From Paenibacillus sp. FSL H8-0048 (GTDB taxonomy: Bacteria; Bacillota; Bacilli; Paenibacillales; Paenibacillaceae): a stretch of DNA of 64,000 nt. A model generated the notes under the pieces. The model was not told where the DNA came from, did not search any database, and saw only the letters and a list, made by a program, of their open reading frames with translations. A program made the position numbers and the translations under genes. Shown in pieces: positions 31,961 to 42,113 of the stretch. How positions within the stretch are numbered: position 1 is the first letter of the stretch; each line of letters starts with the position of its first letter. Where the stretch lies: contig NZ_JBBODF010000001.1 in the NCBI RefSeq assembly GCF_038002825.1, positions 3,720,001-3,784,000 of the forward strand. The letters run 5' to 3'.

Positions 31961-34900
31961 TTACTTATTATACAATCTGTAGAGGAATACCGCAGCTTCT
32001 GCTTTGGTGGTATTACCGGCAGGATTGATCTGGTTACCGCTGCCTTGGATAAGCCCTTCCTTCACCATGGCGGCTACGCTATTCAATGCATAGGAAGCCA
32101 CCTTGGACTTGTCGGAGAATTTCTGCAGATCCGCAGCTGTACCCTGGGTATTCAGCTTATTCCCCAGCTTCAAGGCCCGTTCGGTCAACACCATCATGTC
32201 CTGCCGGGTGATCTTCTGATCGCTGCCGAAGCTGCCGTTGTCCGTGCCATTCGCAATTCCAAGCGCCTTGGCGATGGCAAGTTCATTATAGTAGTAAGCA
32301 TTCTTCTGTACATCGCTGAAATTGTCCTCTACCTTCGCAGTCAAACCAAGTGCTCTTACAAGGGAATACAGGAAGTCTGCTCTGGTGATATCTGTTGACG
32401 GATTGAAAACCTGTCCCTCTGTCTTGAGAATATCCTTCGATGCAAGGACTTCGACCGCGTTCTTGGCCCATGCTGCTTTCCCAAGATCTGTGAAGGTCTT
32501 AGATACATAAGATACTGCGAAATCGCCGAGATGAGTAGTTGTGAAGGTTACCATACCGGTCTTGGAAGCATACCGTCCACTTGGTACGGTCATCAGCTTT
32601 CCGCTTTCGTCCATGTACCGGATCACGATCATTTCGGGATTCTTCAATTCATCCGCAGACGGCTGGTAAGGCACGGATACGGTTACAGGTGCACCGGGAT
32701 TACTCCAGGCTGTTTCTTTGCCGTCTACCTTAAGGCTAAGCTGAATGATTGGTCTTTCGCCTAGAGCCGCCTTTACTTCCGCCGGAAGCCCCGCCTTGTC
32801 GACTTTTCTAATCTCCAGCGCGACTTCCCTGCCGCTGCTTTCAGGTGTGCCTGTCAATAGATTACCGGAAATGACAACCTGACCGAATTCGGTGGAAATG
32901 GTCAGCTTGTTATCCTTGGTTCCGCCGGTCAGTGCTGCGGCAGGCAAGCCTACCGAGTATGAATTCACTCCTTGCACGGCAGGGATGTTCAGCGTCACAT
33001 TTTTCCCGATGAATTCCTTTGCTTGTGCCAGATCCGATACCCTAACGGATGCAGTCGTATTGTTCACTGTTGCCTGCAGGGTTACTTTCTGGCCTTCTGC
33101 AACGGGTGATGGTGTTGGAGAAGCTGCGGGTGCAGACGTTGAATAGGTGCCAGGTGCAGACGTTGCAGGCGCAGGTGTTGCTGGTTCAGGTGTTGGTGAT
33201 GGTGTTCCAGGCCCCGGAGTGGACGGATTCTCCGTCTTACTGTTGGTTACTTTCAGGGTATAGGTCTTTACTCTTCCGTCTACCCCTGTAACCTCAACCT
33301 TTATAGCTGTTTTGGTGCCCGGTGTCAGTGTTATAGCTTCGGAAGCTGCACCGCTGGCAACCACCGTCTCGTTGACTTTCAGGATGGATCTGCTGTCTGC
33401 CGCCGCCGCTGTCACGGTAATGCTGCCGGCATCCTTCAGGGATACCTCATACTCTGTGATGGCTGCGTTGAACGCCGGCTCAAGTGTTCCTGCACTCAAG
33501 GACAAGCTGCTGAGGTCGGCGTTCACGCTATTAGGTGTATAGACTCCAAGATCGCCAAGGTCGATGGCATTATTCCCGATGGCCTGATATTCGCCAGCAA
33601 AATAATCATCCAGATACGAATGTCCCAGAATGAACCGGTCCGGCTTCATAGCGCCATAGTACCCGGCATTCGCATTACTTTGGCCGTCAAACAGGACATA
33701 GCTTCCCTGCCATCCCGAACCGGTTACGCCCCAACTGATGATGTGATCAATATACGGGGCGAACTTGTTGAACATTTTGTAGAGCAGTGCGTACTGATAA
33801 CCAAGGGCGTCCGACTGTCTGACATTAAGCGCTGCTGGAGCAGTTGCGCCTCCTCCAGGAGCATCGGTTGGCACCTTGAGATCAAGCTCTGAATAGGTAA
33901 TCCCCGACAGCAGGCCCCGGTCAACGAGAGAGGCATAGAGGGCCATCGCATATTGGTTGTCGCTTGCCAGGGTTTTACCTACCGCATCATGTCCCTGGAT
34001 ACCGATGTCTTCGATCAGAGGTCTTCCGTCATACAGCGGATCGGAGCGCCATGCGGTATTTAATTCGAGAACCATATTGTATACGGTTCTGGCTTTACTG
34101 CGGGTCGCAAGCCCGTAATCGTTGTAGGTCAGCTTCGGAGGATTGTCAACGATGTAGCTGTCAATGCTGCCTTTGGTGTCGTGTCCATCCAGCTTCATGT
34201 ATTCTGGAAGGTTAGCATAATTGGCTTTGTAAGCTTCCGCCATCTTGGCGTTGGGTGCCGCGATGTGCGCGTTTTTGAACAGCAGGTATACGTAATGATC
34301 GGTGATGTCGCCGCCAATCTGATCATCCGACATAGCAGCAAGCCAGTTGGTGTGCTTCAGGCTCGTTCTCCAGCTGTTGGCATCCTTAGGGATAATCTCG
34401 CTGTGGCGGCTCTCGTGTACCTCTTCGTTCAGCACATCCCACGAATTGAAAGGAATGACGCCACGCGCTTCGCTTGAGCCATATTTCGTATCTGTAGTCA
34501 GGAAGTGCCGCATCACATACATGGTATGGTTAAACTGCACTCTTCTCGCCATGTCTTTATCTACCTTAACTGTAGTCGTAACGCCGTTACCAAGTCCGTA
34601 GAACTCGGCACTGCCGTTATACCCGGAGGGCAGGCTTGCAGGGATCATCTGCGCCATCCAACCAGGGGCCTGGTTATACCATGCCAGAACATGACCGTGA
34701 GACTTGTACTGCCCAGGAGTTCCCGAATCCCGGATCGCCTGATAGGAGTTAGTCGGGAAGCTGTATTCCGCTAAGCCAGGGGCAGTGGTTGCGCCATTCA
34801 TGGCCTCGCCGTTCACGTTCTTCAGCCATTCCGGCCCTCGGGGATGCGTGCCATCGGCCTTCAGATTGTTGCCGTCAACGAAGATCTCATAGTGATTGGC

Positions 34901-35986
34901 TCTGGTTCCGGTTACGGGCCCTGTGCCGATCGCTCCGACCATGAACAAGCCATTCTCCTTATTGTACAGACTCTTTAGAGGCGCTACGACACTCTGGTTT
35001 TCCTTATTGACTACGTTCGGAAGAGCCTGGCCATTCGGATCTGGAGCCGTGATCTGGATGTTCGAGACCAGCAGCATACCGGTTTCTTCAGGGCGGGCAT
35101 TCTCTCCATGAAGCTCAAGAATGAATTTCGAGGAATTACCCGTTGAGGCGGTGATACTGTGATGAGCCTTTAGCCAGGATTCACCATTGTAGCTGCCCAC
35201 CCAGTCAGGATTCAGGTTATTGTACTGGTAATCTCTGAGGTAGCTGTCCAGGTTGTCATTGGCATTTCTGACTCTCCATCTCATGAATTTGCCTTGCGCA
35301 CTCTTCGGATAGTAGACATCGAATTCAATCGTTGAACCCTCTGTAACATTGACGGCCGGGGACAACGGGGATTCCAGACTGATGCCGCCGAAGGTGCTTT
35401 TCCCGTTGTGGGCGTAATTAATCTGGAGCACTTCCGCTTTCCCTTGGGCATCTGCAAAAGGATACGCAATCGTCTTGAAGGTGCCGCCGGCAAAGTCGGC
35501 AGGGACACGGTTATCCAGCGGAGTTCTGGCTGTCCAGGCATTCGTGGGCGCGGTAACTTTTACAGAAACCTTACCCGGACCCGGATCAAGCCGGAAATAA
35601 GGATCGGAGCCGTCTGATTTAATATTTTTGCTGAAATTCATTATGGCTTCTTTAAGCGCAGCAACAGCTTCGTCAGTGGGAGTGTTCGCGTTACGCGCGA
35701 GCTCAATCGCATCATTCAGAGCTTGGAGCTCGTCAACATGCACCCACGGAAAAGCCCGCTCCACGTCAGAACCATAGACCGATCCATACACAGAATGGCT
35801 GACTTGGAGCGGGAACTCCGTATTGCCGGTTTTTAGAGCTTCGGCCTGCGCAATGAGTCCGCTCAGTTCAACAGACGTTTCCTCTCCAGCCGCAGCTGCC
35901 GGGACGGGAGTATACGTGAAGATGGAGAACAACATGATGATAACGAGAAGGCGGGAGATGCTGATTACATATTTTCTACTGTTCAT
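31961..35986 (-). CDS. SLH-anchored GH10 endo-1,4-beta-xylanase
   Basis: A secreted multidomain xylanase of 1341 residues. After the signal peptide (about 1-32) comes a helical/CBM-like region (about 40-320, with FRLDPGPGKVSVKVTAP and a beta-sandwich like CBM22). The GH10 barrel spans about 330-810. Its acid/base is Glu521 in WDVLNEEVH, its nucleophile is Glu700 in ITYSELDLKV, and GIQGHD and HGHVLAWYNQAPGWM are also present. A cadherin-like sandwich (about 830-925), a Pro/Thr/Ala linker and another beta domain follow. Three SLH domains close the protein (about 1160-1341, e.g. ITRADFLYSLVRALGL and TKAEAAVFLYRLYNK), anchoring it to cell-wall polymer. It is expected to degrade xylan at the cell surface. 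A CRE-like site upstream suggests carbon catabolite repression. Confidence 0.93.
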   Translation of the reverse strand: MNSRKYVISISRLLVIIMLFSIFTYTPVPAAAAGEETSVELSGLIAQAEALKTGNTEFPLQVSHSVYGSVYGSDVERAFPWVHVDELQALNDAIELARNANTPTDEAVAALKEAIMNFSKNIKSDGSDPYFRLDPGPGKVSVKVTAPTNAWTARTPLDNRVPADFAGGTFKTIAYPFADAQGKAEVLQINYAHNGKSTFGGISLESPLSPAVNVTEGSTIEFDVYYPKSAQGKFMRWRVRNANDNLDSYLRDYQYNNLNPDWVGSYNGESWLKAHHSITASTGNSSKFILELHGENARPEETGMLLVSNIQITAPDPNGQALPNVVNKENQSVVAPLKSLYNKENGLFMVGAIGTGPVTGTRANHYEIFVDGNNLKADGTHPRGPEWLKNVNGEAMNGATTAPGLAEYSFPTNSYQAIRDSGTPGQYKSHGHVLAWYNQAPGWMAQMIPASLPSGYNGSAEFYGLGNGVTTTVKVDKDMARRVQFNHTMYVMRHFLTTDTKYGSSEARGVIPFNSWDVLNEEVHESRHSEIIPKDANSWRTSLKHTNWLAAMSDDQIGGDITDHYVYLLFKNAHIAAPNAKMAEAYKANYANLPEYMKLDGHDTKGSIDSYIVDNPPKLTYNDYGLATRSKARTVYNMVLELNTAWRSDPLYDGRPLIEDIGIQGHDAVGKTLASDNQYAMALYASLVDRGLLSGITYSELDLKVPTDAPGGGATAPAALNVRQSDALGYQYALLYKMFNKFAPYIDHIISWGVTGSGWQGSYVLFDGQSNANAGYYGAMKPDRFILGHSYLDDYFAGEYQAIGNNAIDLGDLGVYTPNSVNADLSSLSLSAGTLEPAFNAAITEYEVSLKDAGSITVTAAAADSRSILKVNETVVASGAASEAITLTPGTKTAIKVEVTGVDGRVKTYTLKVTNSKTENPSTPGPGTPSPTPEPATPAPATSAPGTYSTSAPAASPTPSPVAEGQKVTLQATVNNTTASVRVSDLAQAKEFIGKNVTLNIPAVQGVNSYSVGLPAAALTGGTKDNKLTISTEFGQVVISGNLLTGTPESSGREVALEIRKVDKAGLPAEVKAALGERPIIQLSLKVDGKETAWSNPGAPVTVSVPYQPSADELKNPEMIVIRYMDESGKLMTVPSGRYASKTGMVTFTTTHLGDFAVSYVSKTFTDLGKAAWAKNAVEVLASKDILKTEGQVFNPSTDITRADFLYSLVRALGLTAKVEDNFSDVQKNAYYYNELAIAKALGIANGTDNGSFGSDQKITRQDMMVLTERALKLGNKLNTQGTAADLQKFSDKSKVASYALNSVAAMVKEGLIQGSGNQINPAGNTTKAEAAVFLYRLYNK

Positions 35987-36091
35987 CTAAGTTTGACTCC
36001 TTTTCTTATGGAGATTCTTACCCTTGGTTACGCCAAGTCTGGCTTGACAGTCAATCCCGCACCTCCCTCTGAACCTAATGGCAGACAATGT

Positions 36092-36107
36092 TTGTAAACG
36101 CATTCAC
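36092..36107 (-). promoter_or_regulatory. CRE-like (CcpA) site upstream of the xylanase gene
   Basis: TTGTAAACGCATTCAC matches the catabolite-responsive consensus WTGNAANCGNWNNCWW at every position but the last. It lies 106 bases upstream of the xylanase start, a normal place for repression of a plant-polysaccharide hydrolase. Confidence 0.6.
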
Positions 36108-36270
36108 AAAAGCGGATGATTAGGCTGTAACAGCTTTCATATTAGCAACTTGAAGAGAAAGTCTAAATACGGGTAATGCACGAATGATTTTAATATATTA
36201 CGAAAATAGACACACTTCTCAGCCTAAGCTTCCAGGAATAAGGATATCTGGCATAGGAAGGGAGTTTGAT

Positions 36271-36330
36271 GAACGCAAATAGACCGCCCTCCCACCAAAG
36301 GTTTGCGGTCTATTTGTCGTGTTCTGTTTA
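36271..36330. repeat. Decayed third copy of the holin-like toxin 3' region
   Basis: AACGCAAATAGACCGCCC, the hairpin GCGGTCTAT and the following TGTCGTGTTCTGTTT match the toxin-end/terminator region at 42104-42163 almost base for base. A GGAAGGGAG stretch lies just upstream. The toxin coding part is gone. The hairpin (36277-36315) probably still works as a bidirectional terminator. Confidence 0.5.
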
Positions 36331-36385
36331 TCACTCTGAGCATTCAATCCGAGCGCTTGTCAAGGTTCAACCCCCATGTTCGGGG

Positions 36386-39300
36386 TTACTGATGATGGTG
36401 ATTTTCCAGTTCGTGCAGAACCGTTGCGCTCTCTGCGCGTGTAATGGAACCCTTCGGGTCAAATAATTGATTTTCTTTGCCTTTGAGCACACCGGCATTG
36501 GACCAGTATGCCACCGCATCCACCGCCCAAGCGGAAATTTCTTTCTTATCGGTATATGCAAGGGATAACCCTGTAACCGGCGGCTTTGCATGAATGTTAT
36601 ACAGAATAACAGCCACTTGCTCGCGCGACAGGTTATCATTAGCCCCAAATCTGCCGTTGCCATAACCAGTAACTATTCCGTTCGCCGCTGCCCAGCCGAT
36701 ATATTTGCTGTACCAAGCACTTTCAGACACGTCCGTGAACGAAACCTCGCCATAGCTCTCCACATCAGCTTTATAGTATCGTGCTAGCATTGCTACAAAT
36801 TCAGCTCTTGTAACTGGCTTAGCTGCAGCATATTTTCCGTTCCCTGCACCGCTTACGATTCCATTCTTAACGGCCCACATAATGTGTTCATAGTACCATG
36901 CCCCCTCAGCAACATCCGTGAATACATTTACAAATGCAGGTTCTTCCGACTTAATAAGGGAGTCTCCTTGTACTACAATTACACTCTTAGTAAGGCTTGT
37001 GGCATTGTAGTTACCTTCACCCGGATAAGATATAACTATCGTGTGCGTGCCTGCAGCCAAATTAGATAATGTGTACACTTCACCAGATTTTGCATCAGGG
37101 ACGGCGGCACCATCAACCGTTAATTTCAGCGCTTTCGATAGCTTGCTCGGGCCTGAATTCAGAACGGGTGTAAACGAATAAATCTCACCCAGCTTGATTG
37201 TATCTTTAGCATCCTGAAGCGACAGCGAAGTGGATTCCATACTCATGGATAGCTGCGGTGCAGGCGGATTATATCCTCCCCCTCCTCCTCCAGATGCTTC
37301 TGCTCTTGTTACTGTTATCGTGTATGTCTTCTTCGACTTGTTATCCTTAGCAGTAACGGCTACGTTTATCGTATTCTCCCCAACACTCAGAGATTTCAAG
37401 CCTATTCCGCTAATGGTAGCGTCCGGATCACTGGAGGCCGCAGTTACTGTTACGCTTGAAATGCCATTACCCACACTTGCAGTATAACTCGTATGCTCCG
37501 GACTGAACGCCGGTGTAAAAGCGATATCCTTACCAAGCGAGAGCATAGCCAGATTAGCATCATTTGAGACTGTACTTACAAATCTGGCGGTTATATTGGA
37601 ATCACTATCCACTCGGAATCTATACGCCGCCTCTTTAGATACGAGCACCTTATCATCCTTATACCAACCCAGGAACTCACTATCGGCATACGCAGTTGCT
37701 TCAACCTGGGCAAATGTTCCCAGCTGTCTCGTACCAGAACCCTGCACCAACCCAAGCGTTTCATCATTCGCTGAAGCATTGATTGTGAAATAGGCAGAAG
37801 TAGCCTCTTTACCGGATAAGTCAGCACTTGAGGTAATCTCAGTTCCTTTTGTTTCCAAGCGATATACCGTATCCGATGCTTCCTCAGTTATGTTGTTTAA
37901 GGAAGAAGGATTGTACGCCGGCACTACGCCAGACAGCTCTTGCCCGGTTACAATCGGCACATCGTTGTAGTTAATGAGCCTGTTCACTTCACCCGCTTCA
38001 GGACTGTATTCATTGATAGAATAAGTCATTCGATCATCACCAGTTGCCGTAATTACAACCGTATACTTTTCCGATGCAGGCAGGAAGACTAATTTCTCCC
38101 CATCCTCATTAAGTGCAGATATAATCGTGCTTACTTCTTGAGGCACATCGTCAATAATCGAGGCAACCAACTGGTTGTCATCGTTGAACACCTGTACATC
38201 AACCGGACAGTTGATCCGCACAATTCTGTACTTGCCGCTTGAGAATCCTACCGCACCGCCAGGTGTATAGTAAGAATCCATAGATTGCATCCACGCAAGC
38301 GCCAGCTCCGGATGATGGGCTTGCCCGATACCACCGATGTTCTTAACCATTGTCGTTGCCAGGTTCGGATGGTTAGTCAGAACAGCTGCAACCAGGTCTA
38401 GCAGAGTAACTACTGCATTATCGAATTCAGTCTGTGAGTAAGCTGTAATTCCAGCCTCGTCCAGACTTTCTTTCAGATACTGGGCGACCTTTTCATAGGC
38501 ATCCTTTTCATTGCTTCCCCAAGGATTTAGATTGGGCTTAAGCATCTCATAGGCCAGCCAACCCCATTTACTGGAGAATTTCTCCGTTGCTGCAGCAATT
38601 AACTTCTCACTTTGCGATGAACTAGCTCCAAAGAACAGGCCGCATATATCCCTGATTCCGTTTTGGAACTTACCCACGAAGTTCGACCGGCTCTTCAGGA
38701 AATCCTTAGTCAGCATTGTGATATAAGCATTCAGGAAGGCATTCTGGGACTGGGCGTTTTTCGTATCATCAATGATACTAATAAACGGATCGCCGCCGGG
38801 AAGTATTTTCCACCCGTCAATATGAATCCTCTTCATCAAAAAGTCATCTACGACATACGGTGCAGCTTCTTCCAAGGCATTGTAACGCGCAAGCATTCTC
38901 GATAAACTTTCGCTGTAGCTGTTCTCCGAATCTGTCTCGGCACTTGGAAGCCACTTGTCAATACCATAGCGGGTAAAGGACCACACTGCAGGAGCTACCT
39001 TCGGTACTAAATCACTAGGATTAATAATATTAAATATGTTACCGTACACATCACTCTTCATGTCGGATAACTGTGCCCCTGCCGGCGTTTCGAACGTGTA
39101 GGCATACATGTCGTGGAGTGCAAGTGTTGTTCCAGGGAAGGATACCCCACCCTCATCAATTTTACCTGCGACCATATTTGCTGTTGCCGCACCACGGCTA
39201 AATCCCGTAATCCACAATTTAATGTCGCCTTGGATCTCTTTGTCACTTATGTATTCTTGTAAAAAGGTGAGTACTTGGTCGCGGGCCTCACTGAAGCCTT

Positions 39301-40705
39301 GATGTTGACCACTCTCACCGATAGTAAAGTTACTTGCCCACTCGCTTTCATATCCGCCTCCGCGAACAGCTAAAGCGACAAGAGTATAATCTTTACCGTC
39401 TTCCGTAATTTTCTTGCGGGCTGCAACTGCACCGATAGAGTCTTTGGTCGGCTTTGCCTTGAACCAGTCATTCGATTCGAAGTCAGTAAACCCTATGTCG
39501 GTTAAAAGGTTATAAGCGTTGTTACTTTTATTCTCATAGGAGTCACCCGCATCTGCACTCGCCCAAGCCGAGAGTTCAAGATTGAGAGACATTGTAGCGA
39601 GATGTTCATTGTACAGATATGCGCTATTGTAGAAGTAGGAGTCCTCGTAATAATAGGTCGCGCTGTAGTCCCGGCCATCCCCCAGATACTTAAATGTACC
39701 GGTTTTCTTGACAATGCTGTTAGCCACTTCACCGAACACAAACTCTAAGTCATTTGGGTCCTTCACATCATAAAAGTGCTGTGGTGATGTCGCCCAGTCC
39801 AGGGCACTCAGCTTGAAGAACTGCGCGACTTCCTTTCCTTCTTCCGGCATGCCCTCAAAGGTCTGAAAAAGCCCAATGGTGTTCAGGGTTGCCTTTTGTT
39901 TAAGGGCTTCCGCCGCTTCATACGCTACGTTCGCATACGCATATAATCGGATTTCCGTATCCATGCGCCGCCATTTGCTGCCAACCGTACTTTCATCGTA
40001 GTGACCATTATAATTAGACTTTCCATCATTGGTCATCCCGGTGGTAACAAGAACAACATTTTTCACTGCAGAAGGTTCAGATATTTCACTGATTAGCTTA
40101 TCCGCAGCTTGAAGTCCGGCTGCAACATTCCGGTTATTGCTTGATGCATAGATACTATCAATAGCCGTCCCTAATGCCTTCACATCAGTTGAAAATGGAG
40201 AAACAACGGAAGCTTGGGAGCCTTTATAAGAAACGATGGCTACGTAATTCGTTCCATCTGCAACTTGCGTGGCTTCAATAAATTTCTTCGCAGATGTCTT
40301 AACATAATCTATAGCTGTATCGGCAGTGTAAAAAACACGGCCTTTCGAATCTACGAAACTAGAAGAAGCTGATGTATCCAGCACGAGAACAGAATAACGA
40401 AGCACTTCGTTCGTGGGCAATGGTAATGCTTTTGCTGCTTGGAGCCTCTGATTGGACTGCGGCGGCTTGGCAGCCGTCATATGGACTTGCGGCGGATGAA
40501 TAGGCAAATAAACCTCACTGGCCACTGTTTGACCTTCTGTAAGATCCTCACCAGAGGAAATGGCCTGCATCATACCAGACATGTTATCCGGTAACTCTTC
40601 TGCATAAACCGCTGCATTTAGTAGAGGGAATGAAGCCCCTCCCGTTATAAGGCAGACTGCAAGTAAAATAATCAATAAACGTTTGAACAACCTAATCATC
40701 CTCAA
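36386..40705 (-). CDS. SLH-anchored giant protein with VWA and lipase-like domains
   Basis: A secreted surface protein of 1439 residues. The signal peptide is followed by a von Willebrand factor A domain from about 103, with the MIDAS start at Asp110/Ser112/Ser114 in VLDTSASSS and VVLVTTGMTNDG later. Residues about 380-620 look like a class 3 lipase/alpha-beta hydrolase: KLWITGFSRGAATANM with nucleophile Ser503 in GFSRG, then YTFETPAGA and NIINPSDLVPKV. Two beta-sandwich domains follow, one cadherin-like (SLGKDIAFTPAFSPEHTSY) and one Ig-like. Three SLH domains end the protein. The start is TTG 40705 or ATG 40699. It lies 48 bases downstream of the DUF6273-like gene and is probably co-transcribed. 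Adhesion plus esterase activity is a guess from the domains. Confidence 0.85.
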   Translation of the reverse strand: MRMIRLFKRLLIILLAVCLITGGASFPLLNAAVYAEELPDNMSGMMQAISSGEDLTEGQTVASEVYLPIHPPQVHMTAAKPPQSNQRLQAAKALPLPTNEVLRYSVLVLDTSASSSFVDSKGRVFYTADTAIDYVKTSAKKFIEATQVADGTNYVAIVSYKGSQASVVSPFSTDVKALGTAIDSIYASSNNRNVAAGLQAADKLISEISEPSAVKNVVLVTTGMTNDGKSNYNGHYDESTVGSKWRRMDTEIRLYAYANVAYEAAEALKQKATLNTIGLFQTFEGMPEEGKEVAQFFKLSALDWATSPQHFYDVKDPNDLEFVFGEVANSIVKKTGTFKYLGDGRDYSATYYYEDSYFYNSAYLYNEHLATMSLNLELSAWASADAGDSYENKSNNAYNLLTDIGFTDFESNDWFKAKPTKDSIGAVAARKKITEDGKDYTLVALAVRGGGYESEWASNFTIGESGQHQGFSEARDQVLTFLQEYISDKEIQGDIKLWITGFSRGAATANMVAGKIDEGGVSFPGTTLALHDMYAYTFETPAGAQLSDMKSDVYGNIFNIINPSDLVPKVAPAVWSFTRYGIDKWLPSAETDSENSYSESLSRMLARYNALEEAAPYVVDDFLMKRIHIDGWKILPGGDPFISIIDDTKNAQSQNAFLNAYITMLTKDFLKSRSNFVGKFQNGIRDICGLFFGASSSQSEKLIAAATEKFSSKWGWLAYEMLKPNLNPWGSNEKDAYEKVAQYLKESLDEAGITAYSQTEFDNAVVTLLDLVAAVLTNHPNLATTMVKNIGGIGQAHHPELALAWMQSMDSYYTPGGAVGFSSGKYRIVRINCPVDVQVFNDDNQLVASIIDDVPQEVSTIISALNEDGEKLVFLPASEKYTVVITATGDDRMTYSINEYSPEAGEVNRLINYNDVPIVTGQELSGVVPAYNPSSLNNITEEASDTVYRLETKGTEITSSADLSGKEATSAYFTINASANDETLGLVQGSGTRQLGTFAQVEATAYADSEFLGWYKDDKVLVSKEAAYRFRVDSDSNITARFVSTVSNDANLAMLSLGKDIAFTPAFSPEHTSYTASVGNGISSVTVTAASSDPDATISGIGLKSLSVGENTINVAVTAKDNKSKKTYTITVTRAEASGGGGGGYNPPAPQLSMSMESTSLSLQDAKDTIKLGEIYSFTPVLNSGPSKLSKALKLTVDGAAVPDAKSGEVYTLSNLAAGTHTIVISYPGEGNYNATSLTKSVIVVQGDSLIKSEEPAFVNVFTDVAEGAWYYEHIMWAVKNGIVSGAGNGKYAAAKPVTRAEFVAMLARYYKADVESYGEVSFTDVSESAWYSKYIGWAAANGIVTGYGNGRFGANDNLSREQVAVILYNIHAKPPVTGLSLAYTDKKEISAWAVDAVAYWSNAGVLKGKENQLFDPKGSITRAESATVLHELENHHHQ

Positions 40706-40753
40706 TTCTTCTTTATATGATAACGCTTATAAGCGGTACCTTCTCTACGAGCA

Positions 40754-41566
40754 TCATTCAATAACAAAAACCGTCTGCCCGCTTATTATGTCAGAACGCT
40801 GCTTATACACAGTAGATCCTTCCAAACAAAAAGCCGGGCGGACCCCACTGTGTATATCCGCACCTCCTGCACCTGTTGCCTTGGGGCCTATGGTAAAAAC
40901 GATGGAGGTCTCCCAAGTTTCAGGAGTGCGTGTCCAGTATGGATTCGCTTCCTGATTGGGTAAATACGCTACTCTTCTCTTATAATCGTCGTCAAAGAAC
41001 TTTAGCGTCTTGCCTTCGGCAACACTCGCCCTGGAGTCCGCACCATTCAATTCTTTCAACGACAACAAGAATACTTTACGCGAAATTTCAATCGTACTCT
41101 CACCCGTAACCCCTATACTGGCTTTGTCCGTAATAGTAATATCGCTACTAACCATAGCCTCTTGTGTTGCCTGACTGAATCTGCTGATAAATTCGCCATT
41201 CAAGTACTGATCTATGGAACTATTCTCGTAATAAGCTCCGTATTGACTCCGGGCCCACATATGCCTCTCATTCTTGTTGAACGGCATCATCGTTTCTAGC
41301 AGTTCTCTTCTTAATAGCAGCACATTACCGCCATAGTTCGATGAAACCACAAGGTAGGGCACATACTCGCTGCCTTCTTTGAGATACACCGTGTAGCCTT
41401 TCTTCGGATTACGATCGTAAGCTAAATCTAGGAGCTGCTCTTTCTTATCTGCTGAGAACAGAAATGCACCTGCCTCCAAGGCAGAAAGGGCATCACGGCC
41501 TTTAAATACAGCCACGCAAAGAAGGCACAGGCTCAAAAAAAACCAAACTTTTTTGTTGGTTATCAT
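40754..41566 (-). CDS. Secreted or membrane-anchored DUF6273-like protein, 270 aa
   Basis: An N-terminal hydrophobic helix (about 7-21, VWFFLSLCLLCVAVF) is followed by one extracytoplasmic domain. The layout YENSSIDQYLNGEF, then YWTRTPE, then GVRPAFCLE near the C-terminus is the pattern of the DUF6273 family. That family is found in secreted Firmicute proteins of unknown function and resembles formylglycine-generating/C-type-lectin-like folds. TAGGAGAA precedes the ATG. It is the first gene of a likely two-gene unit with the VWA/lipase-like giant. Confidence 0.8.
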   Translation of the reverse strand: MITNKKVWFFLSLCLLCVAVFKGRDALSALEAGAFLFSADKKEQLLDLAYDRNPKKGYTVYLKEGSEYVPYLVVSSNYGGNVLLLRRELLETMMPFNKNERHMWARSQYGAYYENSSIDQYLNGEFISRFSQATQEAMVSSDITITDKASIGVTGESTIEISRKVFLLSLKELNGADSRASVAEGKTLKFFDDDYKRRVAYLPNQEANPYWTRTPETWETSIVFTIGPKATGAGGADIHSGVRPAFCLEGSTVYKQRSDIISGQTVFVIE

Positions 41567-41691
41567 GGTTAAATTCTCCTAATTAAGAGTTTATCGTCCC
41601 ATCCTATCAAATTAATCCCAATTTGTCTTTGCTCTTATTTCCAGATTCTTGTTACAAAAGTGTGTAGGGAAAAAGCGGCCTCAACGGAATT

Positions 41692-41729
41692 AAAAAAACC
41701 TGAGTCCGTATGAATACCGGACTCAGGTT
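41692..41729 (-). terminator. Strong minus-strand terminator
   Basis: AACCTGAGTCCG ... CGGACTCAGGTT is a 12-bp perfect stem, followed on the minus strand by a run of seven T. It would stop transcription arriving from the 42-kb toxin/antisense locus before the DUF6273-like gene. The stretch 41730-41960 shows nothing else. Confidence 0.8.
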
Positions 41730-42032
41730 GCTTATATATTGCTTTTTATTTTCTGTCTACTTGACAGTGGGCGCGTTTCAAGTTTTCGGGTGTCTTCTGT
41801 CTATTTTTGCCGACCGACTCCACATGCACCGTATGCGGGCAACCATCCCGTTATTGGGGCTTCTGTTGTAGTGGTGGGAAACTGCGTAGAATAAAGGCTT
41901 TTATGTGCGGTGTGTGCTTTGGTAATTGGAATTTTTCTCTTATCCTCTCAGCCATTTATGATATACTGATTGAGCAATAGAATAGGCTTAAAGGGTCGGT
42001 CGGCTACCTCTCTCAGAAGGGAGGGATGCCTT

Positions 42033-42113
42033 GTGACAGTGTTTGAAGCAATGATGCTTATGCTAACCTTTGGTTCGCTTATCGTAGCGCTGCTGTCCAG
42101 TAAACGCAAATAG
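42033..42113 (+). CDS. Holin-like small toxin (Hol_Tox type), copy 2, 26 aa
   Basis: A near-identical peptide to copy 1 at 29545: MTVFEAMMLMLTFGSLIVAL then LSSKRK, with the differences clustered at position 15 and in the basic tail. The upstream TATACTGATTGAGCAATAG, the CCTCTCT/GGGAGGG hairpin hiding the ribosome binding site, and the downstream terminator are all conserved. Conservation drops sharply upstream of the TATACT box, where R2 is absent. The locus lies at the edge of the mobile element region. Confidence 0.75.
   Translation: MTVFEAMMLMLTFGSLIVALLSSKRK

Noticed and set aside
37230-37487. Plus-strand hydrophobic frames inside the two SLH giant genes
   Set aside because: Antisense of Ser/Thr/Val-rich beta domains gives spurious hydrophobic frames; no ribosome binding sites or start context.
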